Shown here one piece after another: positions 16,415 to 25,712 of a stretch of DNA of 35,548 bases. Source of the stretch: an uncultured Lachnospiraceae bacterium (lineage in GTDB: Bacteria; Bacillota; Clostridia; Lachnospirales; Lachnospiraceae); contig CANQDW010000018.1 of NCBI GenBank assembly GCA_947593975.1, positions 1-35,548 on the forward strand, in the 5' to 3' direction. The notes below the pieces were generated by a model. It was not told the origin of the DNA, searched no databases, and was given only the letters and a program-made list of their open reading frames with translations. The position numbers were made by a program, and so were the translations under genes. Positions within the stretch are counted from its first letter, which is position 1, and each line of letters begins with the position of its first letter.

Positions 16415-16891
16415 ATGGGAAAAAGAAAGAATTTTTATAAAGCAATGGCGCTCGCCTTGTGCATTATCGTAAGCTGTGGGTGCGGCAAAGACCATGAATT
16501 AGATCTCAATAACCATGAAGCAATGAAGATGCGTGATGCTGGTGTATATGAGGTAAGATATCATTCAAGCCATATTGGATATAACAGTAGTGAAACCGTA
16601 GGGGGAGTACTGGACTGTATATCCATTAATGTGAATGAGGAAATGAGCGAAGAGGATATGTTAACGATATTAGACTACTATGAACTCGTACATAATGGGG
16701 ACATTAGTGTAGTTGATGGCTATAAGGGTGAACGTGATGAGGATTACGTCTGTTATGCGGTGTTTTATGATGGGGATACTGATAATGAACTGCAGAGGAT
16801 AAAGTACTTTAATAATAAAAAGGCAGATATAACTGACGAGGATGAGGCATATTTTCCGCCGCCATATTTTAGGGATGAAAACGAAGGCTGA
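16415..16891 (+). CDS. Small lipoprotein of the ABC operon
   Basis: The 158-residue protein has a basic N-terminus, a hydrophobic stretch (AMALALCIIVS) and a lipobox-like I18-V19-S20-C21, so it is probably lipid-anchored at C21 on the outer face of the membrane. The mature part is acidic and contains VGGVLDCISINVNEEMSEED and a C-terminus rich in Asp, Glu, Tyr and Pro. I do not recognise the family. The start is ATG 16415 behind AGGAGG (16401-16406). Its place between permease and ATPase suggests it is an outside partner or substrate-presenting subunit of the transporter; that is inference. Confidence 0.75.
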   Translation: MGKRKNFYKAMALALCIIVSCGCGKDHELDLNNHEAMKMRDAGVYEVRYHSSHIGYNSSETVGGVLDCISINVNEEMSEEDMLTILDYYELVHNGDISVVDGYKGERDEDYVCYAVFYDGDTDNELQRIKYFNNKKADITDEDEAYFPPPYFRDENEG

Positions 16892-16929
16892 TTTTAGCCA
16901 TATAATGTGTTGAGATGCAGGAGGGTAAA

Positions 16930-17646
16930 ATGGATAATTTGATTGAAATAAAAGATGTATATAAATCCTTCGGGAAAAAAGAAGCAAAGGTTGAGGCGTT
17001 AAGGGGTATAAGCCTGTCCGTGGCTGAGGGAGAGATGGTTTCGGTTATGGGAAAGAGCGGTTCGGGTAAGTCTACACTGCTTAATATACTTGGAGGGATG
17101 ATGTCATACGACAGCGGCGAGTATATCTATGCAGGCAAGCCTGTTAATTCAAAAAACCAGAGGGAACTGACAAGATTCCGGCGCAATGAGATCGGATTTG
17201 TCGTACAATATTTTGCGCTTGTCGATGATCTGAATGTTTTTCAAAATGTCGCGTTGCCGCTCAAATATCAGGGTTATTCGGGCAGTAAGATAAAACGTAT
17301 GGTAAATGAGACCCTAAAAGAGCTTGAAATAGACGATAAAGTAAAAGCTTATCCGAATGAACTCTCAGGAGGACAGCAGCAGAGGGTTGCCATAGCAAGG
17401 GCTGTTGTAAAGCAGCCAAGAGTTATTCTTGCGGATGAACCGACCGGGGCACTTGACGAAGCTACCGGCGAGGCCGTGCAGGATATATTCCGCAGGCTTA
17501 ACGAGAAAGGAAAGACAGTTATAATTGTAACGCATGATGCCAAAGTTGCTGAAAAATGCGGGCGGATTATCCGCCTCAGGGATGGCGTGGTGCAGGATGA
17601 GATGCTGTCGGCAGTAACGGCGGATAATGGCGGGGTGATTCTATGA
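16930..17646 (+). CDS. ABC transporter ATP-binding protein, MacB/LolD type
   Basis: The 238-residue ATPase powers the two flanking permeases from the cytoplasmic side. It has Walker A GKSGSGKST (K47), a Q-loop near FVVQYF, signature LSGGQQQR (145-152), Walker B VILADEPTGALD (D169, E170) and the H-loop IVTHD. The start is ATG 16930 with CAGGAGG five bases upstream; ATG 16915 would add five residues but lacks a site at normal distance. A TATAAT-like box near 16902 could give weak internal transcription. Its stop overlaps the start of the second permease (ATGA at 17643-17646). Confidence 0.95.
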   Translation: MDNLIEIKDVYKSFGKKEAKVEALRGISLSVAEGEMVSVMGKSGSGKSTLLNILGGMMSYDSGEYIYAGKPVNSKNQRELTRFRRNEIGFVVQYFALVDDLNVFQNVALPLKYQGYSGSKIKRMVNETLKELEIDDKVKAYPNELSGGQQQRVAIARAVVKQPRVILADEPTGALDEATGEAVQDIFRRLNEKGKTVIIVTHDAKVAEKCGRIIRLRDGVVQDEMLSAVTADNGGVIL

Positions 17647-18686
17647 AGCTTGGAAGAAAAAGGATTCCAAGGGGCAATTTTCTTCTTTTCATAAGTTTTA
17701 CGGCCATATCTTTCTGTTTCCTTCTGATTATATCTGCAATAAACGCACAGAATCGGAACAGGCTGAGCAGCAATAATATGTATTCGGGCCATCAGAAAGA
17801 TTTCACGATAATGTATTCAGAGAATGAGGCCCAGTGGGATGAAGTTATTCCCAAACTCCACGAGAAATATAATAACTTTGCTTTATATACAAAGGTGCCC
17901 GACCAGGAAAAATCGATCAGGGGTATATACATTAACGGGGAGGTTGACAATCCCCCAATGCTCCAGGGACAGTATTTTGATGATGAGACGTCGTGGACGG
18001 ATAAGCCTGCCGTTGTAATTGGGAAGGATTACAGGGACGGCGTGACTGAAAGAAACGATGAAATGTATTATACAATGAATGGCATTGAATATAAAGTGCT
18101 GGGAGTTATGGGAACAAAATATGACAGCAGACTGAACCATATGATTATGATTGATTTCAAATCGGCTGTAAGTCTGACGGGAATCAATACAAGCTACATG
18201 CTTGATACAAAAAAGAAGGATGATATAAATGAGGTCGGGCAGGAACTGACAATGTTGTTTAGTTATCCGGCAGATTTGCTGATTCTGCTTGGGGAGGGGA
18301 TGCCTGTGTCATTTATCGGCAGGATGCTGTCAAGCGATATGATAATGAATACATTATACATAATGATTCTGATCAGCTTTTCTCTTAGTACCATTCTTGT
18401 CACTTTTATATGGCTGAGATTCAGAAGCCGGCTGTTCTTTGCGTTTTCGCTATGCGGATATGATAGTAAATCAGAATGTCTGGAAATCTCAAAAAGGTTT
18501 TATTCTATTTCAGGAATAGGATTCCTTACGGGTTTCATAGTGATGTCAGTCATATCAGCCTTTCTGCAGGATATCTATATGTCGGCAGGGAGCGTTGTGG
18601 CTGCATTTGCAACAACTGTTGGACTTGGAAGCATATTGTTATTTTTGTCTTACTTTGTCTATGTTAGTAAAAGCAGGAGAAAGTGA
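17643..18686 (+). CDS. FtsX/MacB-type ABC transporter permease, second
   Basis: The 347-residue protein has a membrane segment at about 14-34, an extracytoplasmic domain, and three C-terminal segments (about 230-258, 283-305, 312-340). It is shorter than the first permease and differs in sequence, so the transporter is probably a heterodimer of two permeases. Translation is coupled to the ATPase through the four-base ATGA overlap. The extracytoplasmic part includes KPAVVIGKDYRDG and VLGVMGTKYDSRLNHMIMID, which resemble the periplasmic-type domain of MacB-like proteins. The substrate is unknown. Confidence 0.82.
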   Translation: MKLGRKRIPRGNFLLFISFTAISFCFLLIISAINAQNRNRLSSNNMYSGHQKDFTIMYSENEAQWDEVIPKLHEKYNNFALYTKVPDQEKSIRGIYINGEVDNPPMLQGQYFDDETSWTDKPAVVIGKDYRDGVTERNDEMYYTMNGIEYKVLGVMGTKYDSRLNHMIMIDFKSAVSLTGINTSYMLDTKKKDDINEVGQELTMLFSYPADLLILLGEGMPVSFIGRMLSSDMIMNTLYIMILISFSLSTILVTFIWLRFRSRLFFAFSLCGYDSKSECLEISKRFYSISGIGFLTGFIVMSVISAFLQDIYMSAGSVVAAFATTVGLGSILLFLSYFVYVSKSRRK

Positions 18687-18751
18687 GAGGTGTACTTTTC
18701 ATGCAGCCTCTTCTCTAAAATCCGGAAGATGAACAACTTTCTTCTTCGGGA

Positions 18752-18787
18752 TTGATAAAGCAAGGGATATATTGTACAATAATATCC
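18752..18787 (+). promoter_or_regulatory. Promoter of the MATE gene with a palindrome over the -10
   Basis: TTGATA (18752-18757), a 17-base spacer and TACAAT (18775-18780). The -10 lies in an inverted repeat made of GGATAT (18765-18770), the self-complementary ATTGTACAAT (18771-18780), one base, and ATATCC (18782-18787). The shape fits a repressor site. Just upstream, ATCCGGAAGA and TCTTCGGGAT (about 18719-18752) form another stem with one mismatch. Confidence 0.55.
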
Positions 18788-18814
18788 AGTTGTGTGATAA
18801 CGGAGAATTAGTCT

Positions 18815-20173
18815 ATGGAATCTGTGGATAAAGATGATGAAAGTATATCTGAATATAAACGCATGACTGAGGCGCCGGTTTTCGGGCTGGTTTTCAGATT
18901 GTCCGTTCCGACTACATTCAGTATGCTTATCACGTCAATCTATAACCTTGCGGACACTTATTTTGTTTCTTCGCTGGGAAATTCGGCGATAAGCGCTGTT
19001 GGGGTAGTTTACTCAATACAGTCAATAATCCAGGCGATAGGATATGGTTTTGGGATGGGGTCGCAGAGCTTAATCTCACGTAAACTTGGGGAACGAAAGA
19101 ATGAGGAAGCCGATATGTACGGTACATCGGGTTTTGCGGCGGCGTTTCTTGCGGGACTTATGCTTATGGTCATCGGACTGCTTGATCTGCCGTTTTTGAT
19201 GCATCTGTTTGGAGCAACGCATACGGCGCTCCCTTTGGCGTGCCATTATGGTTTTTGGATACTTATCGGCGCGCCGGTTTTCTGTTCATCATTTGTACTT
19301 AATAATATCCTGCGGGCGGAAGGCAAAGCTTCGCTTTCTATGATAGGACTCTGCAGCGGCGGGATCATAAATATCGGGCTGGACGCGCTGTTTATTTTCG
19401 GGTTTAAGCTTGGCGTTTCGGGAGCGGCGATAGCGACCATGTTAAGCCAGATCATCTCATTTTTCATACTTTTGTCCTTTTTTCTCAGGAAAAAATCTGT
19501 GGTACAGATCAATCCGGTACGGACAAGCCGCAGGATCAAGGATTATCTTAATATATTCCGCGTGGGGCTGCCTACCATATTCAGGCAGAGTCTTGGGAGT
19601 GTTGCAACCACGCTTTTAAATATTGCCGTCCGTCCATATGGTGACGCCGCAATGTCTGCAGTCAGTATCGCAAATAAGATCTATATGCTGCTTCGGAGCA
19701 TGTTAGTAGGGATAGGTCAGGGATTTCAGCCTGTTGCGGGATACAATTTCGGAGCCGGACTATACGCGCGCGTGCGGAAAGCTTTTAATTCCGCGGTATT
19801 TCTCGGTACGATTTACGGGGTGTCCGCAGCGTTGGCTTTGTTTTTTGGATCGGGACATATTATAGGGTTATTCAGGCCCGGTGATACCGAGGTGATTGCC
19901 ATAGGGGGACAGATGCTTAGATATCTTGGCATATCGATATCGGTTCTTGGATATTCAACTTTTGTCAATCAATTGTACCAGTCTCTTGGGTTTGTTGCTC
20001 CGGCGACATTTCTTGCGTCGTGCCGTCAGGGGATCTTCTTTGTCCCGCTGATCCTGATACTTCCGGCATGTATGGGGCTTACCGGGATCCAGCTTACGCA
20101 GACGCTTGCCGATCTGCTTACTTTTGCGGTTTCGATTCCATTTCATGTTATGATGTTAAAACGGCATATATAA
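18815..20173 (+). CDS. MATE-family multidrug efflux transporter
   Basis: The 452-residue protein has about twelve membrane segments in two MatE halves. The first half contains TFSMLITSIYNLADTYFVS and GMGSQSLISRKLGE; the second contains GLPTIFRQSLGSVATTLLN and GQGFQPVAGYNFGAG. MATE proteins export cationic drugs or metabolites in exchange for Na+ or H+. The length is normal and no break is seen, unlike the minus-strand MATE pseudogene at 13774. The start is ATG 18815 with GGAG (18802-18805) nine bases upstream. It has its own promoter with an operator-like palindrome, so expression is probably controlled by a repressor encoded elsewhere. Confidence 0.93.
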   Translation: MESVDKDDESISEYKRMTEAPVFGLVFRLSVPTTFSMLITSIYNLADTYFVSSLGNSAISAVGVVYSIQSIIQAIGYGFGMGSQSLISRKLGERKNEEADMYGTSGFAAAFLAGLMLMVIGLLDLPFLMHLFGATHTALPLACHYGFWILIGAPVFCSSFVLNNILRAEGKASLSMIGLCSGGIINIGLDALFIFGFKLGVSGAAIATMLSQIISFFILLSFFLRKKSVVQINPVRTSRRIKDYLNIFRVGLPTIFRQSLGSVATTLLNIAVRPYGDAAMSAVSIANKIYMLLRSMLVGIGQGFQPVAGYNFGAGLYARVRKAFNSAVFLGTIYGVSAALALFFGSGHIIGLFRPGDTEVIAIGGQMLRYLGISISVLGYSTFVNQLYQSLGFVAPATFLASCRQGIFFVPLILILPACMGLTGIQLTQTLADLLTFAVSIPFHVMMLKRHI

Positions 20174-20187
20174 GGTAAAACCAAGTA

Positions 20188-20217
20188 TTGATATTTGCAT
20201 ATTACCTATAGTATACT
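20188..20217 (+). promoter_or_regulatory. Promoter of the MoxR operon
   Basis: TTGATA (20188-20193), an 18-base spacer and TATACT (20212-20217), 55 bases before the moxR-like start. A short inverted repeat AGGTAA (20173-20178) and TTACCT (20202-20207) overlaps it. Confidence 0.5.
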
Positions 20218-20271
20218 CGTAGTATGGTCGGTATGGCAAAATGCAAAAGGATCAAACAGGGAGGGTTTAGT

Positions 20272-21219
20272 ATGATAAATTATACTTCTGATGCGGCAGA
20301 GATCATAAATCAGGTTAAAGAAGCAGTTGTTGGAAAAACTGATGTAATAGAACAGGTTATGATGGCTATCCTTGCAAAGGGACATGTTCTTATCGAAGAT
20401 ATCCCGGGACTTGGAAAGACTACAATGGCGCTTGCGTTTTCTAAAGCCATGGGGCTAAAGGTAAACCGGGTGCAGTTTACGCCGGACGTGCTGCCGTCCG
20501 ATCTTACGGGATTTACGGTATATAGAAAAGAAACGGGTGAATTTGTCTATCAGCCGGGAGCGGTTATGTGTAACCTTCTGCTTGCGGATGAGATTAACAG
20601 GACGTCGCCCAAGACGCAGGCTGCTCTTTTGGAGGTTATGGAAGAGCGTCAGGTTACTGTGGACGGAAAAACGAGAAAGGTTGATAATCCGTTTGTTGTT
20701 ATAGCTACGGAAAACCCGATCGGTTCCGCGGGAACCCAGCTGCTTCCGGAATCCCAGCTGGACAGGTTTATGGTGCGTGTGAAAATGGGATATCCTACGG
20801 AAGAGGAGGAGATAGAGATCCTTAAGAAAAACCATGCGGGAAGATCCGTTGATCTGATCCGGAATGTAACATCCGCAAAGGAAATCCTTATAATGCAGCA
20901 GGAAGCAGAAGAAATATATGTACATGACCGGATATATTCATACATTGCCAGGCTTTCAAAAGCAACCAGGGAGCAGGAGATGATAGAAGTAGGTTTAAGC
21001 CCGAGAGGTTCCGTTGCGCTTTCCGCCATGGCAAAAGCGTCCGCATATTTGCATAGGCGGGAGTATGTGATACCGGATGATGTAGCGTCTGTTTTTACAT
21101 CTGTCGCTTCGCACAGGGTGCAGCTTAGCACAAAGGCGAAAGTGGCAAGGGCCAATGTGTCGGAACTGTTAGAGCAGATATTGGATGAGGTGCCTTCGCC
21201 GACCATGCGTGAAAGGTAA
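20272..21219 (+). CDS. MoxR-family AAA+ ATPase
   Basis: The 315-residue cytoplasmic ATPase belongs to the MoxR group, chaperones that mature or activate partner proteins, often encoded beside DUF58 and transglutaminase genes as here. Walker A is GLGKTT (K49), Walker B is LLADEINRT, and the conserved AATENPIGSAG-like region (ATENPIGSAGTQLLPESQLD) and LSPRGSVAL follow. The start is ATG 20272, six bases after GGGAGGG. ATG 20224 would add 16 residues and has no site upstream. It is the first gene of a run whose spacers are 16-31 bases. Confidence 0.93.
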   Translation: MINYTSDAAEIINQVKEAVVGKTDVIEQVMMAILAKGHVLIEDIPGLGKTTMALAFSKAMGLKVNRVQFTPDVLPSDLTGFTVYRKETGEFVYQPGAVMCNLLLADEINRTSPKTQAALLEVMEERQVTVDGKTRKVDNPFVVIATENPIGSAGTQLLPESQLDRFMVRVKMGYPTEEEEIEILKKNHAGRSVDLIRNVTSAKEILIMQQEAEEIYVHDRIYSYIARLSKATREQEMIEVGLSPRGSVALSAMAKASAYLHRREYVIPDDVASVFTSVASHRVQLSTKAKVARANVSELLEQILDEVPSPTMRER

Positions 21220-21237
21220 GCGAAGCGGAGGTGGCTT

Positions 21238-22293
21238 ATGGGGAAAAGAACCATAGTATATGTATTGGTCGTGATACTTAGCGTTTATTTGTTTTTCGTA
21301 TATGATGATCAGATCATGACGGGTATACTTTTGTTAGAGATAGTATACCCGGTATTGTCAGTTATATATCTTTATAAGATCGGCCGCATGTTTGAGATCA
21401 AAATAGGATATGTGCCGAATATGGCGGAGAAAAAAAATAAGATACGCGCCGAGATCGTTATAAAGAACAGGCTAAAGGTACGCAGTATCAGATACCGGGT
21501 CAGGATGCATATAACAAACAGGTATTTTAAGCGCAGCATACATAAAAAAGCATCCGGCATATTGGAACCCGCAAAGTCAGGAAAGATCTATTTCGTTTTT
21601 AGTTCGGATTACAGCGGAAGTCTAAAGTTCGTTTTAGATTCGGTAGAAATATATGACCTGCTCGGAGTGTTTTACCGCACGATAAAAATAAAAAAGAAAA
21701 AATATATCGGGATAATGCCGTCATTTGAACTGATGCCGCTTGAGATCACAAGAAGGACCAGAGAGTTTGCGGCCGATGCAGATAAATTTTCAGACGAAAA
21801 AAGCGGCGACGACCCGTCGGAGATATATCAGGTCAGGGAGTACCGCATGCAGGATAGTATCCGTTCCATACACTGGAAAATGAGCGCCAAGGAAGATAAG
21901 ATCATGGTAAAAGAACAGGGATTTCCAATGGGATGCGTAGTGCTTATCTGGCTGAATTTATATAAAAAAGGTATGAAAGGAAAAGGGATTTCAGCGCTTT
22001 TGGAAAAGGCGGCCGATCTGTCGATGACCCTTACAGAGGAGCGGTGTATCCACATGATTGCGTGGTTTGACGAAAAGAACCTAAGGGTAGTAAAACTAAG
22101 GGTTGACAGCGAACAATCTGTATATGAATGGGTCTGGCGGCTTATTGAGGCGGAGCCTTTTGAAAACAGCGAACTGGAGTCCATATATTATTCGGAGACG
22201 TTCCGGGGCGAATATTTCAGCAGTATAGCAGTTGTCGACGGTATGGGGAATCTTACGGTAAACAAAGAAAAGCAGGAGATTCCGAAACTATAG
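21238..22293 (+). CDS. DUF58 domain protein
   Basis: The 351-residue protein has two N-terminal membrane segments (about 5-24 and 28-48) and a C-terminal DUF58 domain with DPSEIYQVREYRMQDSIRSI followed by HWKMSAKEDKIMVKEQG, the family signature. DUF58 proteins accompany MoxR ATPases and are thought to have a von Willebrand A-like fold; their exact job is unknown. The start is ATG 21238 behind GGAGG, 18 bases after moxR. It probably cooperates with the MoxR protein and the following transglutaminase at the membrane. Confidence 0.9.
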   Translation: MGKRTIVYVLVVILSVYLFFVYDDQIMTGILLLEIVYPVLSVIYLYKIGRMFEIKIGYVPNMAEKKNKIRAEIVIKNRLKVRSIRYRVRMHITNRYFKRSIHKKASGILEPAKSGKIYFVFSSDYSGSLKFVLDSVEIYDLLGVFYRTIKIKKKKYIGIMPSFELMPLEITRRTREFAADADKFSDEKSGDDPSEIYQVREYRMQDSIRSIHWKMSAKEDKIMVKEQGFPMGCVVLIWLNLYKKGMKGKGISALLEKAADLSMTLTEERCIHMIAWFDEKNLRVVKLRVDSEQSVYEWVWRLIEAEPFENSELESIYYSETFRGEYFSSIAVVDGMGNLTVNKEKQEIPKL

Positions 22294-22324
22294 GAAAAAA
22301 GCGGCGTATTTTGGGAGAAAAGCA

Positions 22325-24517
22325 ATGAAACATAAGGCAAAACCGCAAAATGGAATTAAAGTATATAAGTCCGAGAAAAAGAACCCTTATAAGTCGGGGA
22401 TACAGAAGTTATTATTGGCGGCAGTAAATGCCGCGGCGGTATGGTTTGTCATGTCCGCGGTATGGCAGACTGTTTTTTCGGTGTTTCCGTCTCCGGCAGA
22501 TATAAGGATGATATATACTGTATTTATGTTTTTTGCCGTATTTTCCACGGCGGTATTTTACGTGAAGAAAAAAAGACTGTGCGTTATTTTGTATATTATG
22601 ATCGCGGCGTGCCTGCTGTGGCTTAATAGGGATTTTATCCCGAACGTACTGAATTATCTGACGGACAGTTATATCATAAGGCAGATACCGGATATAAATG
22701 TACCGCGCGCGGGCGTGGAAGAACTGTATAACAGCATTGGCGCATCATCTGTCCCGGTATATCATGTTGAGATGATGCCTGAGGGGCAGTTTTGTTTTAT
22801 CCTGGGGCTGTTGTTGGCGCTGCTTTTTCTCATATTGTCCACGGCGCTTCATTACCGCAGGGCAAAATGGCTGCCCGCGCTTATTATGCTTGCGCCTTTT
22901 GTATTCGTGCTTATCTCAGGATATGTGCCTTCTTTGCTGTCCGGATGGATGCTTGTGATCGCCGGAGGTTTTTATTATGCGGTGTGCGGCTGCGAATCCG
23001 GCAGGGCGGCTTTTTTGCGCGGCGTATCAGCCGTAGTCTGTCTTGGGATAACGGCGGCGGCGCTTACTGCGGCCGGTATTCCGATCGAGAAATATAAAAC
23101 CGCAGAAGACGGAGCCTATAGGAAAACCCATGATTTCATAAAAAAAGATATTATCACGGAAATTAAGGATAAGGTAAAAGAAACCGATGAAAAGAAGGAA
23201 ACGCCCGCGCCTACGGATGCGCCGGAAGAAACGCCTGTAAAAACCCCGACAGAACCGCCATATGAACCGTCTGAACAAGATCCGGACGATCATGCGGAAG
23301 GATACGGGATATTCGGAGAAGTTTCGTTTGCGGTCCAAAACATATTTTCGGGGAGGGTACAGAATTATTCCGACGGCATGAACCATTTGAACGACCTGGA
23401 CAGATATAAGCCAAGCCATGGACGGTACATGACGCTTACGCTTCAGGAAAAACCTGAAAAGACCGTTTATTATCCGCTGTTTTATGGAAGCAGTTATGAA
23501 AACGGCGCATGGTTTGACGACATGCCGGGTCCTATAAGCGAATCAAATATATGGAAAGACGACAGAAAGATAAAGGATGAAATAATCTCAGAGGGATACT
23601 ATGAGTATGAAGGGAAGCTTGACCGCTTAGAAAAACTGTGCGAGCCGTATGTCGGAAAACCTGTTTCGGAGATCTCGGATTTTATAAGTAAGGAATTTGA
23701 AGAAAATACCGTTTATGATTATGAACCGGGGGTAACGCCTGAGGGCAAGGACTTTGCCGAATATTTTCTGTTTGAAAACAAAAAAGGATTTTGTGTGCAT
23801 TTTGCAACAACCGCTGCGCTGATGTACAGGATCTGCGGATATCCTTCACGGTATGTGCAGGGCTGCGCCATTCCGGCGTCCGCGTTTGTAAAGCAGAAAG
23901 ACGGGACTTATGCGGCGGAAGTTACAGGCGATATGGGACATGCCTGGTGTGAAGTATATGATGAGAAACAGGGCTGGATGCTTATGGAACATACGCTCGC
24001 TTATAAGGGAGAAGCGCCCGAGGGCAGGCTTCCGGCGTCTGATTCGGTTAAGGAGAGAAATTATGAGCTTAGGGAATACAGGATGCGCATGCTGCCATAC
24101 ATAACCGCGGCGGCAGTTATCTTAGCTGCGATCATCTTTTTAGCCGCGCGTATGACGATCATAAGGAAAAAGAGGAAAAGGTCGTTTAAATCGGCAAACG
24201 GCGGAATTTTAAGCGTATATAAAAATATATACGAAATAGGACAGTTCTTTGAAAAGTGCTGTGCTGATCCTTTAAGCGGCAAAGGATATGAGCATATAAA
24301 GAAAATCTGTCCAAAAAAATGGCTCTGTTCGAAAAAATGGGAAGAGGAACTTGAATGGATATACCGGATGTCGATGGAGATAATGTTTTATGATAAAATA
24401 GCTGACAGAACGGAACGAAAAAGAGCGGCGAAATTTTATTTTAGTTTTTCAAGAGAAATGCTTGGCAGGACAAAAGGATGGCAGCGTTTCAGGTACCGTT
24501 ATCTGAAATGCTTTTGA
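22325..24517 (+). CDS. Membrane transglutaminase-like protein (TgpA type)
   Basis: The 730-residue protein has about seven N-terminal membrane segments (residues about 28-255), a Pro/Thr-rich linker (about 295-325), an extracytoplasmic transglutaminase-like domain (about 440-575), a membrane segment at about 590-612 and a cytoplasmic C-terminal tail. The catalytic cysteine is C490 in NKKGFCVHFAT and the histidine is H539 in MGHAWCEVY. The third position reads LMEHT with E555 where most relatives have Asp. Relatives may act as proteases or cross-linking enzymes on surface proteins; the substrate is unknown. The start is ATG 22325 behind GGGAG, 31 bases after the DUF58 gene. Confidence 0.88.
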   Translation: MKHKAKPQNGIKVYKSEKKNPYKSGIQKLLLAAVNAAAVWFVMSAVWQTVFSVFPSPADIRMIYTVFMFFAVFSTAVFYVKKKRLCVILYIMIAACLLWLNRDFIPNVLNYLTDSYIIRQIPDINVPRAGVEELYNSIGASSVPVYHVEMMPEGQFCFILGLLLALLFLILSTALHYRRAKWLPALIMLAPFVFVLISGYVPSLLSGWMLVIAGGFYYAVCGCESGRAAFLRGVSAVVCLGITAAALTAAGIPIEKYKTAEDGAYRKTHDFIKKDIITEIKDKVKETDEKKETPAPTDAPEETPVKTPTEPPYEPSEQDPDDHAEGYGIFGEVSFAVQNIFSGRVQNYSDGMNHLNDLDRYKPSHGRYMTLTLQEKPEKTVYYPLFYGSSYENGAWFDDMPGPISESNIWKDDRKIKDEIISEGYYEYEGKLDRLEKLCEPYVGKPVSEISDFISKEFEENTVYDYEPGVTPEGKDFAEYFLFENKKGFCVHFATTAALMYRICGYPSRYVQGCAIPASAFVKQKDGTYAAEVTGDMGHAWCEVYDEKQGWMLMEHTLAYKGEAPEGRLPASDSVKERNYELREYRMRMLPYITAAAVILAAIIFLAARMTIIRKKRKRSFKSANGGILSVYKNIYEIGQFFEKCCADPLSGKGYEHIKKICPKKWLCSKKWEEELEWIYRMSMEIMFYDKIADRTERKRAAKFYFSFSREMLGRTKGWQRFRYRYLKCF

Positions 24518-24533
24518 GAGAGGAGGAATTAAA

Positions 24534-25607
24534 ATGCATAAAAAAGTTACAGAGGATGATTATGAAGGATATCTGTTCGGACATTTTATCGGCGAAGAAA
24601 GCGCCGACGGCGAGCAGATATATTTTGCGACAAGCAGGGACGGGCTCAATTTTAAGGATATGAATAACGGAAAGCCCGTGCTCGTAAGCTCCGTAGGGGA
24701 AAAGGGCGTAAGGGATCCGTATCTTTTCCGTTCGCCAAAAGGGGATAGGTTTTTCCTTATTGCAACGGACCTTAGCATATTTAACAGGGGCGGCTGGAAA
24801 ATGAACGCCCGGGGGTATTATGACGCCAGTACAACGGGCAGCCATTATCTTGTACTTTGGGAGTCGGAGGATCTTGTGAACTGGAGTATGCCGAAGCATA
24901 TAAAAGTCGCTCCAAAAAACGCGGGGATGGCATGGGCTCCGGAGATGGTCTATGACGATGAGACCAAACAGTATGTCATTTTCTTTGCGTCAAGCATCAT
25001 GGATCCTGAAACAAAATATAAGAAAAAGCCTAACGCCATATATTATGTAACGACAAAAGACTTTGAAACATATTCGGACGCAAAGCTTTTTATTGACAAC
25101 CAGACTGACGGCAGCGAAAAAGCAAGGGAGATAATCGATACTACCGTTATTAAGATCGGGGATACATATTACAGCGCGTCAAAAGACGGCGACAACTCCG
25201 AAAGAAACGGAGGCATAAGGATCATGAAAAGCAAAAGCCTTACAAACCCCGAAAGCTGGGAGAAGGTTATGGATATTGATGAACTTAGCCTTGATCTGTC
25301 GGGACAGAAGATAGACAGGATTGATAACAGTACTCTTGAAGGCCCCGAACTGTTCCGCTTCAATAAAAAGGACTGGGCGAATCCCGATGTGCCGGAATAC
25401 GGCCTGATCGCAGATCAGTACAGTATCGGGGCGGGATATCTTCCTTTTAAGACGACGGATATAGAAGATATTTCGGGAAAGGCATGGAGTATATTAAAGC
25501 CGGGAGAATATTCTTTTGACAGGCTTAAAAAACGTCACGGAACTATTCTTAACATCACACGGGAAGAATTGGAGCGTATTGAAAAAGCATATGGAAATGC
25601 CAAATAA
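24534..25607 (+). CDS. GH43-like glycosidase, probably cytoplasmic
   Basis: The 357-residue protein has repeated segments of a five-bladed beta-propeller of glycoside hydrolase family 43 (arabinanases, beta-xylosidases). Candidate active-site residues are D61 in VRDPYLFR, E137 in WAPEMVYD and E269 in LEGPELF. There is no signal peptide, so it would work inside the cell on short imported arabino- or xylo-oligosaccharides; the substrate is inference. The start is ATG 24534 behind AGGAGG overlapping the end region of the transglutaminase gene, only 16 bases from its stop. Its place at the end of a MoxR-DUF58-transglutaminase operon is odd for a sugar enzyme. Confidence 0.78.
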   Translation: MHKKVTEDDYEGYLFGHFIGEESADGEQIYFATSRDGLNFKDMNNGKPVLVSSVGEKGVRDPYLFRSPKGDRFFLIATDLSIFNRGGWKMNARGYYDASTTGSHYLVLWESEDLVNWSMPKHIKVAPKNAGMAWAPEMVYDDETKQYVIFFASSIMDPETKYKKKPNAIYYVTTKDFETYSDAKLFIDNQTDGSEKAREIIDTTVIKIGDTYYSASKDGDNSERNGGIRIMKSKSLTNPESWEKVMDIDELSLDLSGQKIDRIDNSTLEGPELFRFNKKDWANPDVPEYGLIADQYSIGAGYLPFKTTDIEDISGKAWSILKPGEYSFDRLKKRHGTILNITREELERIEKAYGNAK

Positions 25608-25712
25608 TAATATACATTTTATACTGGTAAACAAAGCATAAAAGTAGTATAATCTGAGTTAGCAGGCAATGATTCTTAGAAGATAAAATGTATCGAAAGG
25701 ATGGCATGGACC

